Shown: in pieces, positions 1 through 8,630 of the stretch | How the letters are laid out: each line of letters starts with the position of its first letter | Position numbering within the stretch: position 1 is the first letter of the stretch | NCBI RefSeq assembly: GCF_900240335.1 | Contig: NZ_LT964979.1 | Span: forward strand, 1,612,001-1,676,000 | Length of the DNA: 64,000 bases | Direction of reading: 5' to 3' | Source: Flavimobilis massiliensis | GTDB lineage: Bacteria; Actinomycetota; Actinomycetes; Actinomycetales; Cellulomonadaceae | Notes under the pieces: model-generated | The model's input: the letters and a program-made list of their open reading frames with translations, nothing else | The model's database searches: none | What the model was told of the DNA's origin: nothing | Position numbers and translations under genes: made by a program

Positions 1-371
1 GAACGCGACGAGGTGCGCGGATCGCGCGTGCGCGCCCTCGACACGGCGCGCACCGAGCAGGTCCTGGAGCGCGTGCCGGCCGCGCTGGGCCTGCCCGACG
101 GGGTCGACGCGGTGCCGAGCGTCGCCCGAGCCCTGCCACCACGCGCCCTCCTCACGCGTGACGATGCCGCCCTTGACCTCGAGCACCGCGACACCGACGC
201 CGGGCCATGCGACGACGAGATCGAGCTCGCATTCGGTCTCGCCGTCCTGGATGCGCTGACCGGCGACGAGCAGCGCGTCGTCGGGCAGGTGCGTGCGCAG
301 CGTCTCCCACACGGCACGCTCGGCGCCGCCGTCGTCGGGGAACTCGGGCTCGTTCGGCAGAAGGATGGGCA
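1..371 (-). CDS. NERD-domain protein, 3' end beyond the window
   Basis: Read on the minus strand, the frame entering from about 371 encodes a typical NERD (nuclease-related) domain: an acidic E-F-E-L-D-L-V-V segment followed by G-V-G-V-A-V-L-E-V-K-G-G, the conserved beta strands that carry the predicted catalytic D...E-x-K residues. NERD domains are predicted nucleases, often fused to helicase or kinase domains; whatever follows here lies outside the window. The start is uncertain: GTG at 371 and TTG at 384 are both in frame, and a 24-bp palindrome (399-449) lies just upstream. The gene points the same way as the SNF2 helicase that ends at 475, but the palindrome probably separates the two transcripts. 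Domain call seen in sequence; nuclease activity inferred from the family. Confidence 0.7.
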
Positions 372-398
372 CGGGCCCATCCAACCAGTCACGCAGCG

Positions 399-449
399 CG
401 ACTCGTAGGCCCTCAGCACCGTCGAACGGTGCTGAGGGCCTACGAGTCG
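399..449. terminator. Perfect 24-bp inverted repeat between SNF2 helicase and NERD gene
   Basis: Arms 399-420 and 428-449 are exact reverse complements. Two further pairs (421/427 and 422/426) leave a three-base loop. It lies 25 bp past the stop of the SNF2 helicase gene and just before the next minus-strand gene. This fits a strong Rho-independent terminator, although no clear T-tract follows. Confidence 0.65.
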
Positions 450-474
450 GACGGGAAGAGGGAGGCGGGCCGCG

Positions 475-3400
475 TCAGGAGAGGAGCTCGCGGACGTCCG
501 CCGCGCTCAGCCCCGCACCGCCCGCCGCGCCTCCGTCGAGCACGGACGCGAACAACGCGGACTTGCCCTCCTTGAGGCGCATGACCTTCTCCTCGATCGT
601 GTCCGACGCGACCATGCGGTAGACCATGACCTGCTTCGTCTGACCGATGCGGTGCGCACGATCGACCGCCTGCGCCTCCGCCGCCGGGTTCCACCACGGG
701 TCGAGGAGGATGCAGTAGTCGGCCGCCGTGAGGTTGAGACCGAACCCGCCCGCCTTGAGCGAGATGAGGAACACCTGGGTCTCGCCGCGCGTGAACGCGT
801 CGATCTGCTCCTGCCTGCGGCGCGTACGTCCGTCGAGGTACGAATGCGCGACCGACCGCGCCTCAAGGCCGTCACGCACGCGGCCGAGGAACTGCGTGAA
901 CTGGCTGAAGATCAGCACCGAGTGCCCCTCGGCGAGGATGTCGTCGAGCATCTCGAAGAGCACCTCGAGCTTCGACGACGGCACGGGCCGCGACGTCCCG
1001 CCGGGCGGCGTCGCCGTCGTCGCCGGCTCGTCCGCACCGACGAGCGACACGTCGAGCGCCGCCTGCCGCAGCACCGTGAGCGACCGCAGCACCTCGAACC
1101 GGTGCCCGTCGAGGTTCTCGACGAGGCCGAGCACGCGCGCACGCTCGCGCGCGAGGAGCCTGTCGTACACCGCGCGGTGGCGTGGCAGCAGCTCGACGTC
1201 GAGCACCTGCTCGACCTTCTCGGGAAGGTCAGCCGCGACCGACTCCTTCGTGCGACGCACCATGAACGGCGCGACCCGTCGGCGCAGCAGCGCGAGCCGC
1301 TCCGAGTCGCCGTCGCGCTCGACGGGCTTCTGGTAGAACTCCGAGAACCGCCCCGGGTGCCCGAGGAGGCCCGGACAGACGATCGAGAGGATCGACCACA
1401 GCTCCATGAGGTTGTTCTCGAGGGGCGTGCCCGTGAGCGCGATCTTCGTCGGCGCGTCGATCTCCCGCACCGCCCGGTAGCCGACCGACTTGTGGTTCTT
1501 GACGAACTGGGCTTCGTCGAGGACGAGAGCCGACCACGAGCGTTCCGCGAACGCCTCCGTGTCAAGACGCAGGACGGCGTACGACGTCACGACGATCTCC
1601 GCGTCGCCGATCTCCGCGGCCAACGGCGTGCCGCGGCCCGACGATGTGCGCCCCACGACCGCGCAGCGCAGGTCCGTGAACCGCGCGACCTCGGCAGCCC
1701 AGTTGCCGACGACCGACGTCGGCGCGACGACGAGCATCGGCGCGGGCTGCTCGCCCGACGGCGTCGGGCGGCGCAGTACGTGGAGCGCGAACGCGAGCGC
1801 CTGCACCGTCTTGCCGAGACCCATGTCGTCCGCGAGGACACCGCCGAGCCCGTGCCGCTCGAGGAAGCACAGCCAGTCGACGCCCTCCTGCTGGTACGGC
1901 CGCAGCTCCGCCCGCAGGCCCGCGGGCGGGCCCACCGGCTCGGGACGCGCACCGTCCGCGAGCGCCGCGAGCGACGAGCGCCACGCCGTCGCCTGCACGC
2001 CGTCGACGTCGAGCCCCTCGAGGTCGTCGAACAGCCCGGACTGGTAGCGGGAGACGCGCAGGCCGCCGCCACGCGTGTCCTGCATGGCGCGCGCCTCCGC
2101 GATGAGCTCGCGCAGGCGGGCGAAACGCGGGTCGTCGAGCGCGAAGTACGTGCCGTCGTCGAGCAGCAGGTAGTCGTCGCCCGCCGCGATCGCACGGAAC
2201 ACCTGCTCGTACGGGACGGTGCGACCACCGACCTCGACCGTCACCGCGAGGTCAAACCAGTCGCGGTCGCCGTCGCGCGCAGACGTCGACAGGGCGACGC
2301 GCACGTCATCCTCGAGGTGGTACGTCACCGTGCGGCCGTGCTCGTCGACGGCGAAGCCATCGACCTCGTCGGCGAGCTCCCGCAGGCGCGGGATCTCCGC
2401 CGTGAGCAAGCGCGCCGCCTCGATGCCGTGGACGACGCGCGCCCCGACGGGACCAGCCTCAGGGTCGCGCGCGAGGTCACCGCCCGCGGCCTCGTGCGCA
2501 CGCAGCGCGGCGTCGAGCGCCGTGACGTGCGGGCGCACGCGGGCCAGCAGTGCACGCTCGGCCTCGCGGTCGCGCAGCGGGCTCCGCGACGGCGTGCCGA
2601 GCGGAACCGTGAGCGCGGGAACACCGTCGGCCTCGAGCCCGGGCGACAGGTAGCGCCACTCCCAGCGCAGCACGACCTCGTGCCCGCCGCGGTGCTCGAC
2701 GTCGCACACGAGCGTCGGCGCAGGAGCCTCGGGCAGGTCGACGCCCGACGCACGCACCTCGTCGACACGTCCCCGCAGGCCCGGCAGCACGCGTCCGAGG
2801 AACAGCGGAACGTCGGCCGCGGGCACGGCGAGCGGCTCGGACCGCTCGAGGAGGTCCCGCACCGTCGCGTCGAGCGCACGCGTGAAGACGGCGAGGCGCA
2901 GACGGTCGTCGCGCGCCGGCCGCTCCCCGCCCGTCCTCGCCAGGACGCCTGCGGCGGGCGAGCCGAGCGGCAGCTGGACGTCGTGACCGTCCCAGCCGCC
3001 GTCGGGCTCGATCGTCACACGCACGCGCAACGACCCGCCACGCACCCTGTCGAGGTGGAGGACGACGAGCGCGGGCTGCTCGTCGAACGGCACGGGTGCG
3101 CGGTCCGGGTGGAGGAACGGGACGCCGAGCGCGTGGGCGTCGCGCAGCGCCGCCCACAGTGCGGGCCCGGGCAGCGTGTCGAGGTACACGCCCATCGCCG
3201 ACGAGTGCCGCGCGTCGGTCTCCCCGAGCGCGCCGAGCGCCCGCAGCGCCGCGAGCTGCGGCGTCGGCAGGGCGACGGGCGGGAAGCCGTGCCGGAAGTC
3301 CGTCCACGACACGCCCTGACGCACCCACGCCCCCGTGCGCCCACGCACGAGGGGGCGCAACGTCACGGACTCGGGCGCGCCCCCGTCACGACGCTGGGAC

Positions 3401-3879
3401 GCGAGGACCTCGACCATGAGCGCCACCTCGGCCGGTGCCTCGGTGACGGGTGCGGGAGCGTCGTCGACTTCGAGCGTGTCGAGGCCCGCGTCCGTGAGCA
3501 TGCCCTCGAACGTGCGCTGCCACTCGGGGGTGCGCGTGTAGTCCTTCGCGCGGCGCGGCTCTGTGCGTGGCGCGGGCGCGAGCGACGTCCGCGCCGCACG
3601 CTCGTCACGTTCGACGAGTGCGAGCAGCGTCGCCGCGCAGTGCTTGCACGCGAGACGGACGGGGCACGTGCAGCGGCCGAGCGTCGGCCTCGCGTCGGGC
3701 GACGCGGAGCTCATCGTGATGGTGACGACGTAGTTCTCGTCGCGGGTGCCGAGGACGTGCCCGACGACCTTCGCGCCGTTGCGCGCGACCGACACGACAC
3801 GCTCGGCCTCGAGGACCTGCTCACCGCGCGCGTAGACGGTGCGGCCGACGAACGTCGAGACCTGTGCGCGGGTGAGCAT
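475..3879 (-). CDS. SWIM zinc-finger SNF2/Rad54-type DEAD/DEAH helicase
   Basis: A 1134-residue Swi2/Snf2 ATPase, probably a DNA translocase remodelling protein-DNA complexes or acting in repair. An N-terminal SWIM finger (C-T-C-P ... C-K-H) is followed by a long middle region and then a full SNF2 motor: D-M-G-L-G-K-T Walker A, D-E-A-Q Walker B, L-T-G-T-P-L-E-N, and a C-terminal helicase domain with D-P-W-W-N-P and D-R-A-H-R-I-G-Q. I start it at ATG 3879 (M-L-T-R-A-Q-V), which has GGGAGAA at the right distance; an upstream in-frame extension to 3930 lacks support. The family is widespread in Actinobacteria (COG0553 plus COG4715). It may belong with the NERD gene downstream, but the intervening palindrome argues against co-transcription. 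Confidence 0.93.
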   Translation of the reverse strand: MLTRAQVSTFVGRTVYARGEQVLEAERVVSVARNGAKVVGHVLGTRDENYVVTITMSSASPDARPTLGRCTCPVRLACKHCAATLLALVERDERAARTSLAPAPRTEPRRAKDYTRTPEWQRTFEGMLTDAGLDTLEVDDAPAPVTEAPAEVALMVEVLASQRRDGGAPESVTLRPLVRGRTGAWVRQGVSWTDFRHGFPPVALPTPQLAALRALGALGETDARHSSAMGVYLDTLPGPALWAALRDAHALGVPFLHPDRAPVPFDEQPALVVLHLDRVRGGSLRVRVTIEPDGGWDGHDVQLPLGSPAAGVLARTGGERPARDDRLRLAVFTRALDATVRDLLERSEPLAVPAADVPLFLGRVLPGLRGRVDEVRASGVDLPEAPAPTLVCDVEHRGGHEVVLRWEWRYLSPGLEADGVPALTVPLGTPSRSPLRDREAERALLARVRPHVTALDAALRAHEAAGGDLARDPEAGPVGARVVHGIEAARLLTAEIPRLRELADEVDGFAVDEHGRTVTYHLEDDVRVALSTSARDGDRDWFDLAVTVEVGGRTVPYEQVFRAIAAGDDYLLLDDGTYFALDDPRFARLRELIAEARAMQDTRGGGLRVSRYQSGLFDDLEGLDVDGVQATAWRSSLAALADGARPEPVGPPAGLRAELRPYQQEGVDWLCFLERHGLGGVLADDMGLGKTVQALAFALHVLRRPTPSGEQPAPMLVVAPTSVVGNWAAEVARFTDLRCAVVGRTSSGRGTPLAAEIGDAEIVVTSYAVLRLDTEAFAERSWSALVLDEAQFVKNHKSVGYRAVREIDAPTKIALTGTPLENNLMELWSILSIVCPGLLGHPGRFSEFYQKPVERDGDSERLALLRRRVAPFMVRRTKESVAADLPEKVEQVLDVELLPRHRAVYDRLLARERARVLGLVENLDGHRFEVLRSLTVLRQAALDVSLVGADEPATTATPPGGTSRPVPSSKLEVLFEMLDDILAEGHSVLIFSQFTQFLGRVRDGLEARSVAHSYLDGRTRRRQEQIDAFTRGETQVFLISLKAGGFGLNLTAADYCILLDPWWNPAAEAQAVDRAHRIGQTKQVMVYRMVASDTIEEKVMRLKEGKSALFASVLDGGAAGGAGLSAADVRELLS

Positions 3880-3949
3880 CCGATCATTCTCCCACCGTCG
3901 GCCGCCTGGTGGCGACGGCCTGAGCGTCACCCAGGCGCGCAGCAGCGCC

Positions 3950-4789
3950 TCACATCTCTTCGTACACCGCCGGGTCCTGGCCCTTGAGGCGGCCGTCGGG
4001 CCGGCCGAGCGCCGTGATCGCCGCCACCTCGTCGTCGCTCAGCGTGAAGCCGAACACGTCGAGGTTCTCGTGCTGGCGGCCCGGGTTCGACGAGCGCGGC
4101 AGGGGCACGACGCCCCGCTGCGTGTGCCAGCGGAGGACGACCTGCACGGGCGTGACGCCGTGCGCGGCAGCTGCGGCTTGGACCGCGGGCTCCGCGAGGC
4201 ATGCGTTCGCTCGACCGATGGGGCTCCACGCCTCGGTGAGGACGCCAAGGCGTGCGTGCGCCTCGAGCGCGTCGGTCTGCGGGAAGTACGGGTGGAGTTC
4301 GATCTGGTTGACCGCGGGCATGACGCCCGTCGCCTCCGCGACGGCCTCGAGGTGCTCGGGCAGGAAGTTGCTCACACCGACTGTCCTGATGAGCCCGTCC
4401 TTCTGGAGGTCGACGAGCGCCTGGAAGCACTCGACGAAGAGGCCGCGACCCGGGTTGGGCCAGTGGACGAGGTAGAGGTCCCAGCGGTCGAGACCCGCCC
4501 GGTAGAGGCCCTCGTGGACGGTCCGGATGGTCGCCTCGTACTCCTGGTGACGACCCGGCACCTTCGACGTGAGGACGAGCTCGTCGCGCGGGACGCCGCT
4601 GTCGCGGACGGCGCGTCCGACGGCTCCCTCGTTTTCGTAGCTGAACGCGGTGTCGAGGAGCCGGTAGCCCTGGCGGATCGCCGACGTCATCGCGCTCACG
4701 CCGTCGGGGCCGTTGAGCTTGTACGTGCCGAGCGCGATCGCAGGCAGGTCGGTGCCGTCGTTGAGCGGGAGCAGCGGTGCGGTCGTCAT
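3950..4789 (-). CDS. Aldo/keto reductase
   Basis: A 279-residue NADPH-dependent oxidoreductase of the AKR5-like group (2,5-diketo-gluconate reductase/YvgN type). The catalytic tetrad is visible: Asp and Tyr in D-T-A-F-S-Y-E-N-E, Lys in L-T-S-K-V-P, His in L-V-H-W-P. Cofactor-side motifs G-V-S-N-F and P-L-P-R-S-S are also present. Start ATG 4789 (M-T-T-A-P-L-L) is preferred over the longer frame from 4873, which would run over the divergent LysR gene's promoter. It is divergent from the LysR gene at 4858 with 68 bp between starts, so that regulator may control it (inference from arrangement only). The substrate cannot be told from sequence. Confidence 0.93.
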   Translation of the reverse strand: MTTAPLLPLNDGTDLPAIALGTYKLNGPDGVSAMTSAIRQGYRLLDTAFSYENEGAVGRAVRDSGVPRDELVLTSKVPGRHQEYEATIRTVHEGLYRAGLDRWDLYLVHWPNPGRGLFVECFQALVDLQKDGLIRTVGVSNFLPEHLEAVAEATGVMPAVNQIELHPYFPQTDALEAHARLGVLTEAWSPIGRANACLAEPAVQAAAAAHGVTPVQVVLRWHTQRGVVPLPRSSNPGRQHENLDVFGFTLSDDEVAAITALGRPDGRLKGQDPAVYEEM

Positions 4790-4845
4790 GCGGTGATCGT
4801 AGGCATCGGGCACGCTCGGCGGCCATCCCCCGGCGGTGGCCGCGC

Positions 4846-4851
4846 TAGCGT
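4846..4851 (+). promoter_or_regulatory. -10 box (TAGCGT) of leaderless LysR transcript
   Basis: TAGCGT ends exactly 6 nt before the ATG at 4858, and no ribosome-binding site is visible. This spacing fits transcription starting at the start codon. The same arrangement recurs at six other genes in the window. Confidence 0.5.
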
Positions 4852-4857
4852 GACGGC

Positions 4858-5802
4858 ATGAGCCTGTCGGCACCTCCTGACCTCATCGCGCTCCGTCTCC
4901 TCGTCGATATCGCGGACGGCGCGAGCCTCACCGTCGCTGCGCGCCGGCAGGGCTTCACGCAGCAGGCGGCGTCGTCGCGTGTCGCGGCGCTCGAGCGTCG
5001 GCTCGGCGTGACGCTCCTCGAGCGGTCGACGCGTGGCGCGACGCCGACGGCGTCGGGGCGGGTCGTCGCCGGGTGGGCGCTCGACGTCCTCGACGCGGCC
5101 GACCGGCTCGCGGTGTCGCTCGGGACGTTGCGGGCCGACGCGCAGCTGGCGGTGCGCATCGCGGCGAGCATGACGGTCGCGGAGCACCTCGTGCCGCGCT
5201 GGCTCACGTCGTGGCGGGCGGAGCGTGCCGCGGCGGGCGGGGCGGCGCCCGACGTCACGCTCACGGCGACGAACTCGGCGGGTGTCGTCGACGCGGTGCG
5301 GCGAGGCGACGCGGCTCTCGGGGTCCTCGAGACGCCGCGTGTGCCCGCGGACCTCGAGGCGCGGACGGTCGGGCACGACGAGCTCGTGCTCGTCGTCGCG
5401 CCGGGGCATCCGTGGGCGTCGCTGCGGGGGCCGCTGCCGGCGGCCGAGCTTGCGGCGACGCCGCTGACGTCCCGTGAGCGTGGTTCGGGGACACGGCTCG
5501 CGTACGAGCAGGCGCTCGAGCGCCTGGATCCGCCGCTCGTGGCGAGCGCACCAGCGGCCGAACTGCCGACCGCGGCGGCGATTCGGGTCACGGTGGCGAC
5601 AGGCGGGGCACCTGCGGTGATGAGCCGGATCGCGACGGCCGACGATCTGGCGGCGGGGCGTCTTGTCGAGGTGGCGGTCACCGACGTCGATCTCGTGCGG
5701 CCGCTGACGCTCGTCAAGCGACGCGGGACGGTGCTCACGGGGGCTGCGCGGGAGTGGGCGCTCCACGTCATGACTGTCCAGGGGACGTTGCCGGGCGTGT
5801 GA
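4858..5802 (+). CDS. LysR-family transcriptional regulator
   Basis: A 314-residue LTTR. Residues about 10-68 form the winged helix-turn-helix (L-R-L-L-V-D-I ... A-R-R-Q-G-F-T-Q-Q-A-A-S-S-R-V-A-A-L-E-R-R-L-G), followed by a linker helix and a substrate-binding domain. The length matches the family. It probably responds to a small-molecule effector and controls its divergent neighbour, the aldo/keto reductase, as many LysR proteins do. It ends 15 bp before the convergent esterase gene. The transcript appears leaderless. Family assignment is firm; ligand and targets are unknown. Confidence 0.92.
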   Translation: MSLSAPPDLIALRLLVDIADGASLTVAARRQGFTQQAASSRVAALERRLGVTLLERSTRGATPTASGRVVAGWALDVLDAADRLAVSLGTLRADAQLAVRIAASMTVAEHLVPRWLTSWRAERAAAGGAAPDVTLTATNSAGVVDAVRRGDAALGVLETPRVPADLEARTVGHDELVLVVAPGHPWASLRGPLPAAELAATPLTSRERGSGTRLAYEQALERLDPPLVASAPAAELPTAAAIRVTVATGGAPAVMSRIATADDLAAGRLVEVAVTDVDLVRPLTLVKRRGTVLTGAAREWALHVMTVQGTLPGV

Positions 5803-5817
5803 GCCCGTCGGTGTGCT

Positions 5818-6326
5818 CTAGCGGGCAGGTGCGACCCGGGTGAGGAATGCGGTGACGTCAGCGAGCATCTCGGCGCTGACGCCGTGCGCGAGCCCCGGGT
5901 ACGTGTGCTCGGTGAGGTCGACGTGCGCGCGGAGCCACGTGGCGGTGCGCTCGACGGTCGTGGGCGTGATGATGTCGTCGGCGTCGCCGCGCGCGTAGAG
6001 GACGGGCGTGGCCGCGAGCGCGTCGTCGCCGGGAAGCTCGGCCGCGAGGGTGAATCCGGCGAGGACGACGCCTGCGGGGAAGCGTCCGGGCTGCGTGCGG
6101 AGGAGCTGGGTGACCATGAGGCCGCCCTGCGAGAAGCCGACGGGGACGATGGTGCGCCCGGGGAGCTCGGCGTCGATCCACGCGAGGAGTGCCTCGGTCG
6201 CGTCGATGACGGCGGTGGGGTCGGGGAGGCCGGGAGCNGACGTCCCGGCGCTGGCTCGGCGGCGGCTTCGGTTGTGTATAAGGGCCAGGGTCCGCTCGTG
6301 GTGCGGACGGCGGTCGTGAGGCGCAT
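5818..6326 (-). CDS. Alpha/beta hydrolase (phospholipase/carboxylesterase family), internally incomplete at an ambiguous base
   Basis: The C-terminal part is a clear Abhydrolase_2 esterase. It has the nucleophile elbow G-F-S-Q-G-G, then Y-A-R-G-D-A-D-D-I-I with the acid residue, and G-L-A-H-G-V with the catalytic His. The N-terminus starts at ATG 6326 with a good ribosome-binding site (GAAGGAG) and reads M-R-L-T-T-A-V-R-T. The two parts are in different frames, and the break falls at the N at 6238. The usual oxyanion segment (L-L-H-G-x-G) is missing between them. About 170 residues are accounted for against the usual 200-220, so a few dozen codons are probably lost from the assembly rather than the gene being dead. 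A palindromic operator lies just upstream of the ribosome-binding site. Confidence 0.75.
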
Positions 6327-6339
6327 GAGGCTCCTTCGT

Positions 6340-6357
6340 CAGTTGTACCTACAACTG
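6340..6357. promoter_or_regulatory. 18-bp palindrome, probable MarR-type operator
   Basis: Two 8-bp arms (CAGTTGTA and TACAACTG) are exact inverted repeats around a 2-bp centre, 13 bp upstream of the esterase start. The AGTTGTA-type half-sites and the position next to a carboxylesterase resemble MarR/DUF24-regulated detoxification genes. No regulator gene is adjacent, so the cognate protein is unknown. Confidence 0.55.
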
Positions 6358-6360
6358 TAC

Positions 6361-6684
6361 GCGCACGTCGCCGTCCGCACCGGGCCGTCACCGGGCGTCG
6401 TGCCCTCGCGGCCCGAGACCGCGGACGAGGCCACCGCCGTCCTCGAAGGGGTCGGCGGCCTCCTCCGTCGGCTCCGCACTCTCGTCGGCGGCCTCGCCGC
6501 GGCCGTCACCGCCGTCGCGCGACGCCTTCGACGGCGCGTCCGAGCCCGGGGCGACCGACACGCACGACCCCGACGCACCCGCGCCACAAGATCTGTGGAT
6601 CACTCCGGACGACCAGCCTCAGCCTCTGTCGCCCGACGCGCCGACGTGCCACTGTGGTCCCACGATCGCAGCGAAGGGATCACC
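6361..6684. other. Intergenic stretch without a supported gene
   Basis: This 324-bp stretch lies between the esterase operator and the SnoaL-like gene. A minus-strand frame (6603-6388) has GC-rich third positions and an Asp/Glu/Gly-rich, low-complexity product, but no recognisable domain and no ribosome-binding site. I do not call it as a gene. Confidence 0.4.
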
Positions 6685-7143
6685 ATGACCGTGCACGACC
6701 ACCTCATCGTCGACGCGCTCGCCGACGACGCCGTCCGCCGCCTCGCCCGCGCCTACGGCGAACGCGCCCGCGCGCGCGACACCGACGCGTTCTGCGCGCT
6801 CTACGACCGCGACGTCGTTCTCTTCGACGCGTTCGCCGAGCAGCCGATCGCCGGCCTCGACGCCTGGCGCGCCCAGGTGACCGAGTGGTTCGGCGGCGTC
6901 GCGGAGTCCGACACGAACGTCGCCGACGTCACCGACCTCGTCGTCATCGGCGACGGCGTCCACGCCGCCGCCCACGCCCTCGTCCGCTACGCCGTCGTCG
7001 AGCCCGACGGGTCCGAGCGGTACGGCATGACGAACCGCCTCTCGTGGATCGTGCGCCGCGACGACCGTGACGTGTGGCGTGTCGTCCACGAGCACACATC
7101 GCTGTCGGTCGACGAGCAGACGGGCAGCGCCCGCCTAGGCTGA
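6685..7143 (+). CDS. SnoaL-like / NTF2-superfamily protein
   Basis: A 152-residue cone-barrel protein: N-terminal helices (A-R-A-Y-G-E-R-A-R-A-R-D-T-D-A-F-C-A-L-Y), then strands ending in R-L-S-W-I-V-R-R and W-R-V-V-H-E-H-T-S, the pattern of SnoaL_3/DUF4440-type proteins. These are steroid-isomerase-fold proteins of varied or unknown function. The start ATG 6685 has a GAAGGGA ribosome-binding site; a much longer open frame upstream is unsupported. It ends 4 bp before the next start, yet the phosphatase has its own leaderless promoter inside the end of this gene. Confidence 0.8.
   Translation: MTVHDHLIVDALADDAVRRLARAYGERARARDTDAFCALYDRDVVLFDAFAEQPIAGLDAWRAQVTEWFGGVAESDTNVADVTDLVVIGDGVHAAAHALVRYAVVEPDGSERYGMTNRLSWIVRRDDRDVWRVVHEHTSLSVDEQTGSARLG
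7136..7141 (+). promoter_or_regulatory. -10 box (TAGGCT) of leaderless alkaline phosphatase transcript
   Basis: TAGGCT ends 6 nt before the GTG at 7148 and overlaps the last codons of the upstream gene. No ribosome-binding site is visible. Confidence 0.45.
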
Positions 7144-7147
7144 GCGG

Positions 7148-8587
7148 GTGGCACGACGACGGACGACACTGACGGCGCTCTCACTCGTCGCCGCGCTCGC
7201 CCTCGGCACGGCGCTCGGCGCGCTCGTCGGCCGGACGACCGCGCGCGAGGCGACGCCGCCGACTCCGTCGGTCACCGCTCCCTCGTCGCCTGCCCCGACG
7301 CCGTCGGTCCCACCGTCGTCAGGGACTCCGTCCGCCGACGCGGCCGCGCGCCCGCGCAACGTCGTCCTCGTCGTCGGCGACGGCACGGGCGACTCCGAGA
7401 TCACCGCCGCACGCGCCTACGCGTACGGCGCGGCCGGGCGACTGCCCGGGATCGACGCCATCGACCGGACCGCGTCGGTGACGACATGGTCGCGGCTGCC
7501 CGGCTCTGGCCTGCCCGACCTCGTCCCCGACTCCGCCGCGACGGCGACCGCGTGGGCCACAGGCGTGCGCACGTACGACGGCGCGATCGGCGTCGACCTC
7601 GACGGTACGGCCAGGCCGAGCCTCCTCGAGCTCGCGCAGGCCGACGGCCTGCGCACAGGCATCGTCACGACAGCCCGAATCCAGGACGCGACGCCCGCCG
7701 CGCAGCTCGCCCACGTCGCACGCCGCGCATGCCGCGGGCCCAAGGCGACGAGCCGGACATGCCCCGGAGACGCCCTCGAGAACGGTGGTGCCGGATCGAT
7801 CACCGAGCAGATCCTCGGGCGCCGCGCCGACGTCGTCCTCGGCGGAGGCGGCGCGCACCTCGACGAGCGGGCGAAGGCCGGTCCCCACAAGGGCACGACG
7901 CTGCGGGACCGCGCGCGCGAGGAGGGCTTCCAGATCGTCACCGACGCCGACGGGCTCGCCACCGTCGAGACGGGGGCCCCTGTCCTCGGGCTGTTCGCCG
8001 ACGACAACCTCGCCACCCGGTGGACCGGCCCGCCCGCAACCCGCACGGGCGGCGCCGCCACGCCCGTCCGCTGCACGCCGAACGACGCCCGGCCGGACGA
8101 CCAGCCGAGCCTGCGCGACATGACGGCGGCCGCGCTGCGGCTGCTCGACGTGCCCGGGGCCACCGACGGCTTCTTCCTCCAGGTCGAGGGAGCGAGCATC
8201 GACAAGGCCGCGCACGAGGCCGACCCGTGTGGGCAGATCGGCGAGACGCTCGACCTCGACGAGGCCGTCCGTGAGGTCCTCGACTTCGCGGCGCGCGACG
8301 GCTCGACGCTCGTCGTCCTCACGGCCGACCACGGCCAGTCGGGACAGATCGTCGAGGCCGGCGCGACGACCCCGGGCCTCACGCGGTCCCTCCTCACGGA
8401 GGACGGAGCGGTCCTCACCCTCTCCTACGGCACGACCCTGCCCGACGGCACGCAGTGGCACACCGGCACGCAAGTGCCGCTCGCCGCGACGGGGCCGGGC
8501 GCCGGGCGCCTCACCGGGGTCCTCGACCAGACAGAGATCTTCACGGTCCTGCGCGACGCGCTCGAACTGCCGTCGTCGGTGCGCTGA
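7148..8587 (+). CDS. phoA: Secreted alkaline phosphatase
   Basis: A 479-residue exported phosphomonoesterase. The N-terminus is a signal peptide (M-A-R-R-R-T-T, then a hydrophobic stretch of about 20 residues) followed by a Pro/Ser/Thr-rich linker. The PhoA-type core has V-V-G-D-G-T-G-D-S (metal Asp), the nucleophile Ser in P-D-S-A-A-T-A-T-A-W-A-T-G, and the metal-binding L-T-A-D-H-G-Q-S-G near the C-terminus. It probably releases phosphate from organic esters outside the cell. I see no convincing Pho box. The GTG start at 7148 is set by the signal peptide and the leaderless promoter spacing. The family is certain; the gene symbol is used in the broad sense. Confidence 0.9.
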   Translation: MARRRTTLTALSLVAALALGTALGALVGRTTAREATPPTPSVTAPSSPAPTPSVPPSSGTPSADAAARPRNVVLVVGDGTGDSEITAARAYAYGAAGRLPGIDAIDRTASVTTWSRLPGSGLPDLVPDSAATATAWATGVRTYDGAIGVDLDGTARPSLLELAQADGLRTGIVTTARIQDATPAAQLAHVARRACRGPKATSRTCPGDALENGGAGSITEQILGRRADVVLGGGGAHLDERAKAGPHKGTTLRDRAREEGFQIVTDADGLATVETGAPVLGLFADDNLATRWTGPPATRTGGAATPVRCTPNDARPDDQPSLRDMTAAALRLLDVPGATDGFFLQVEGASIDKAAHEADPCGQIGETLDLDEAVREVLDFAARDGSTLVVLTADHGQSGQIVEAGATTPGLTRSLLTEDGAVLTLSYGTTLPDGTQWHTGTQVPLAATGPGAGRLTGVLDQTEIFTVLRDALELPSSVR

Positions 8588-8618
8588 CCCCTCCGCACCG
8601 AACGTCGGTGGCACCTGC

Positions 8619-8624
8619 CACACT
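8619..8624 (+). promoter_or_regulatory. -10-like box (CACACT) of leaderless nuclease/helicase transcript
   Basis: CACACT lies exactly 6 nt before ATG 8631, and there is no ribosome-binding site in the 43-bp gap after the phosphatase gene. It is weaker than the other leaderless boxes because it lacks the leading T-A. Confidence 0.35.
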
Positions 8625-8630
8625 CTGCGC

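Noticed and set aside
652..3987. Plus-strand open frame of over 1100 codons opposite the SNF2 helicase
   Set aside because: It is the antisense shadow of a clearly conserved gene. Its product is an Arg/Glu/Val-rich string without domains, as expected in GC-rich DNA.
5818..6326. Esterase as a true pseudogene
   Set aside because: The only lesion coincides with an ambiguous base, and both the start signals and catalytic motifs are intact, so an assembly gap is more likely.
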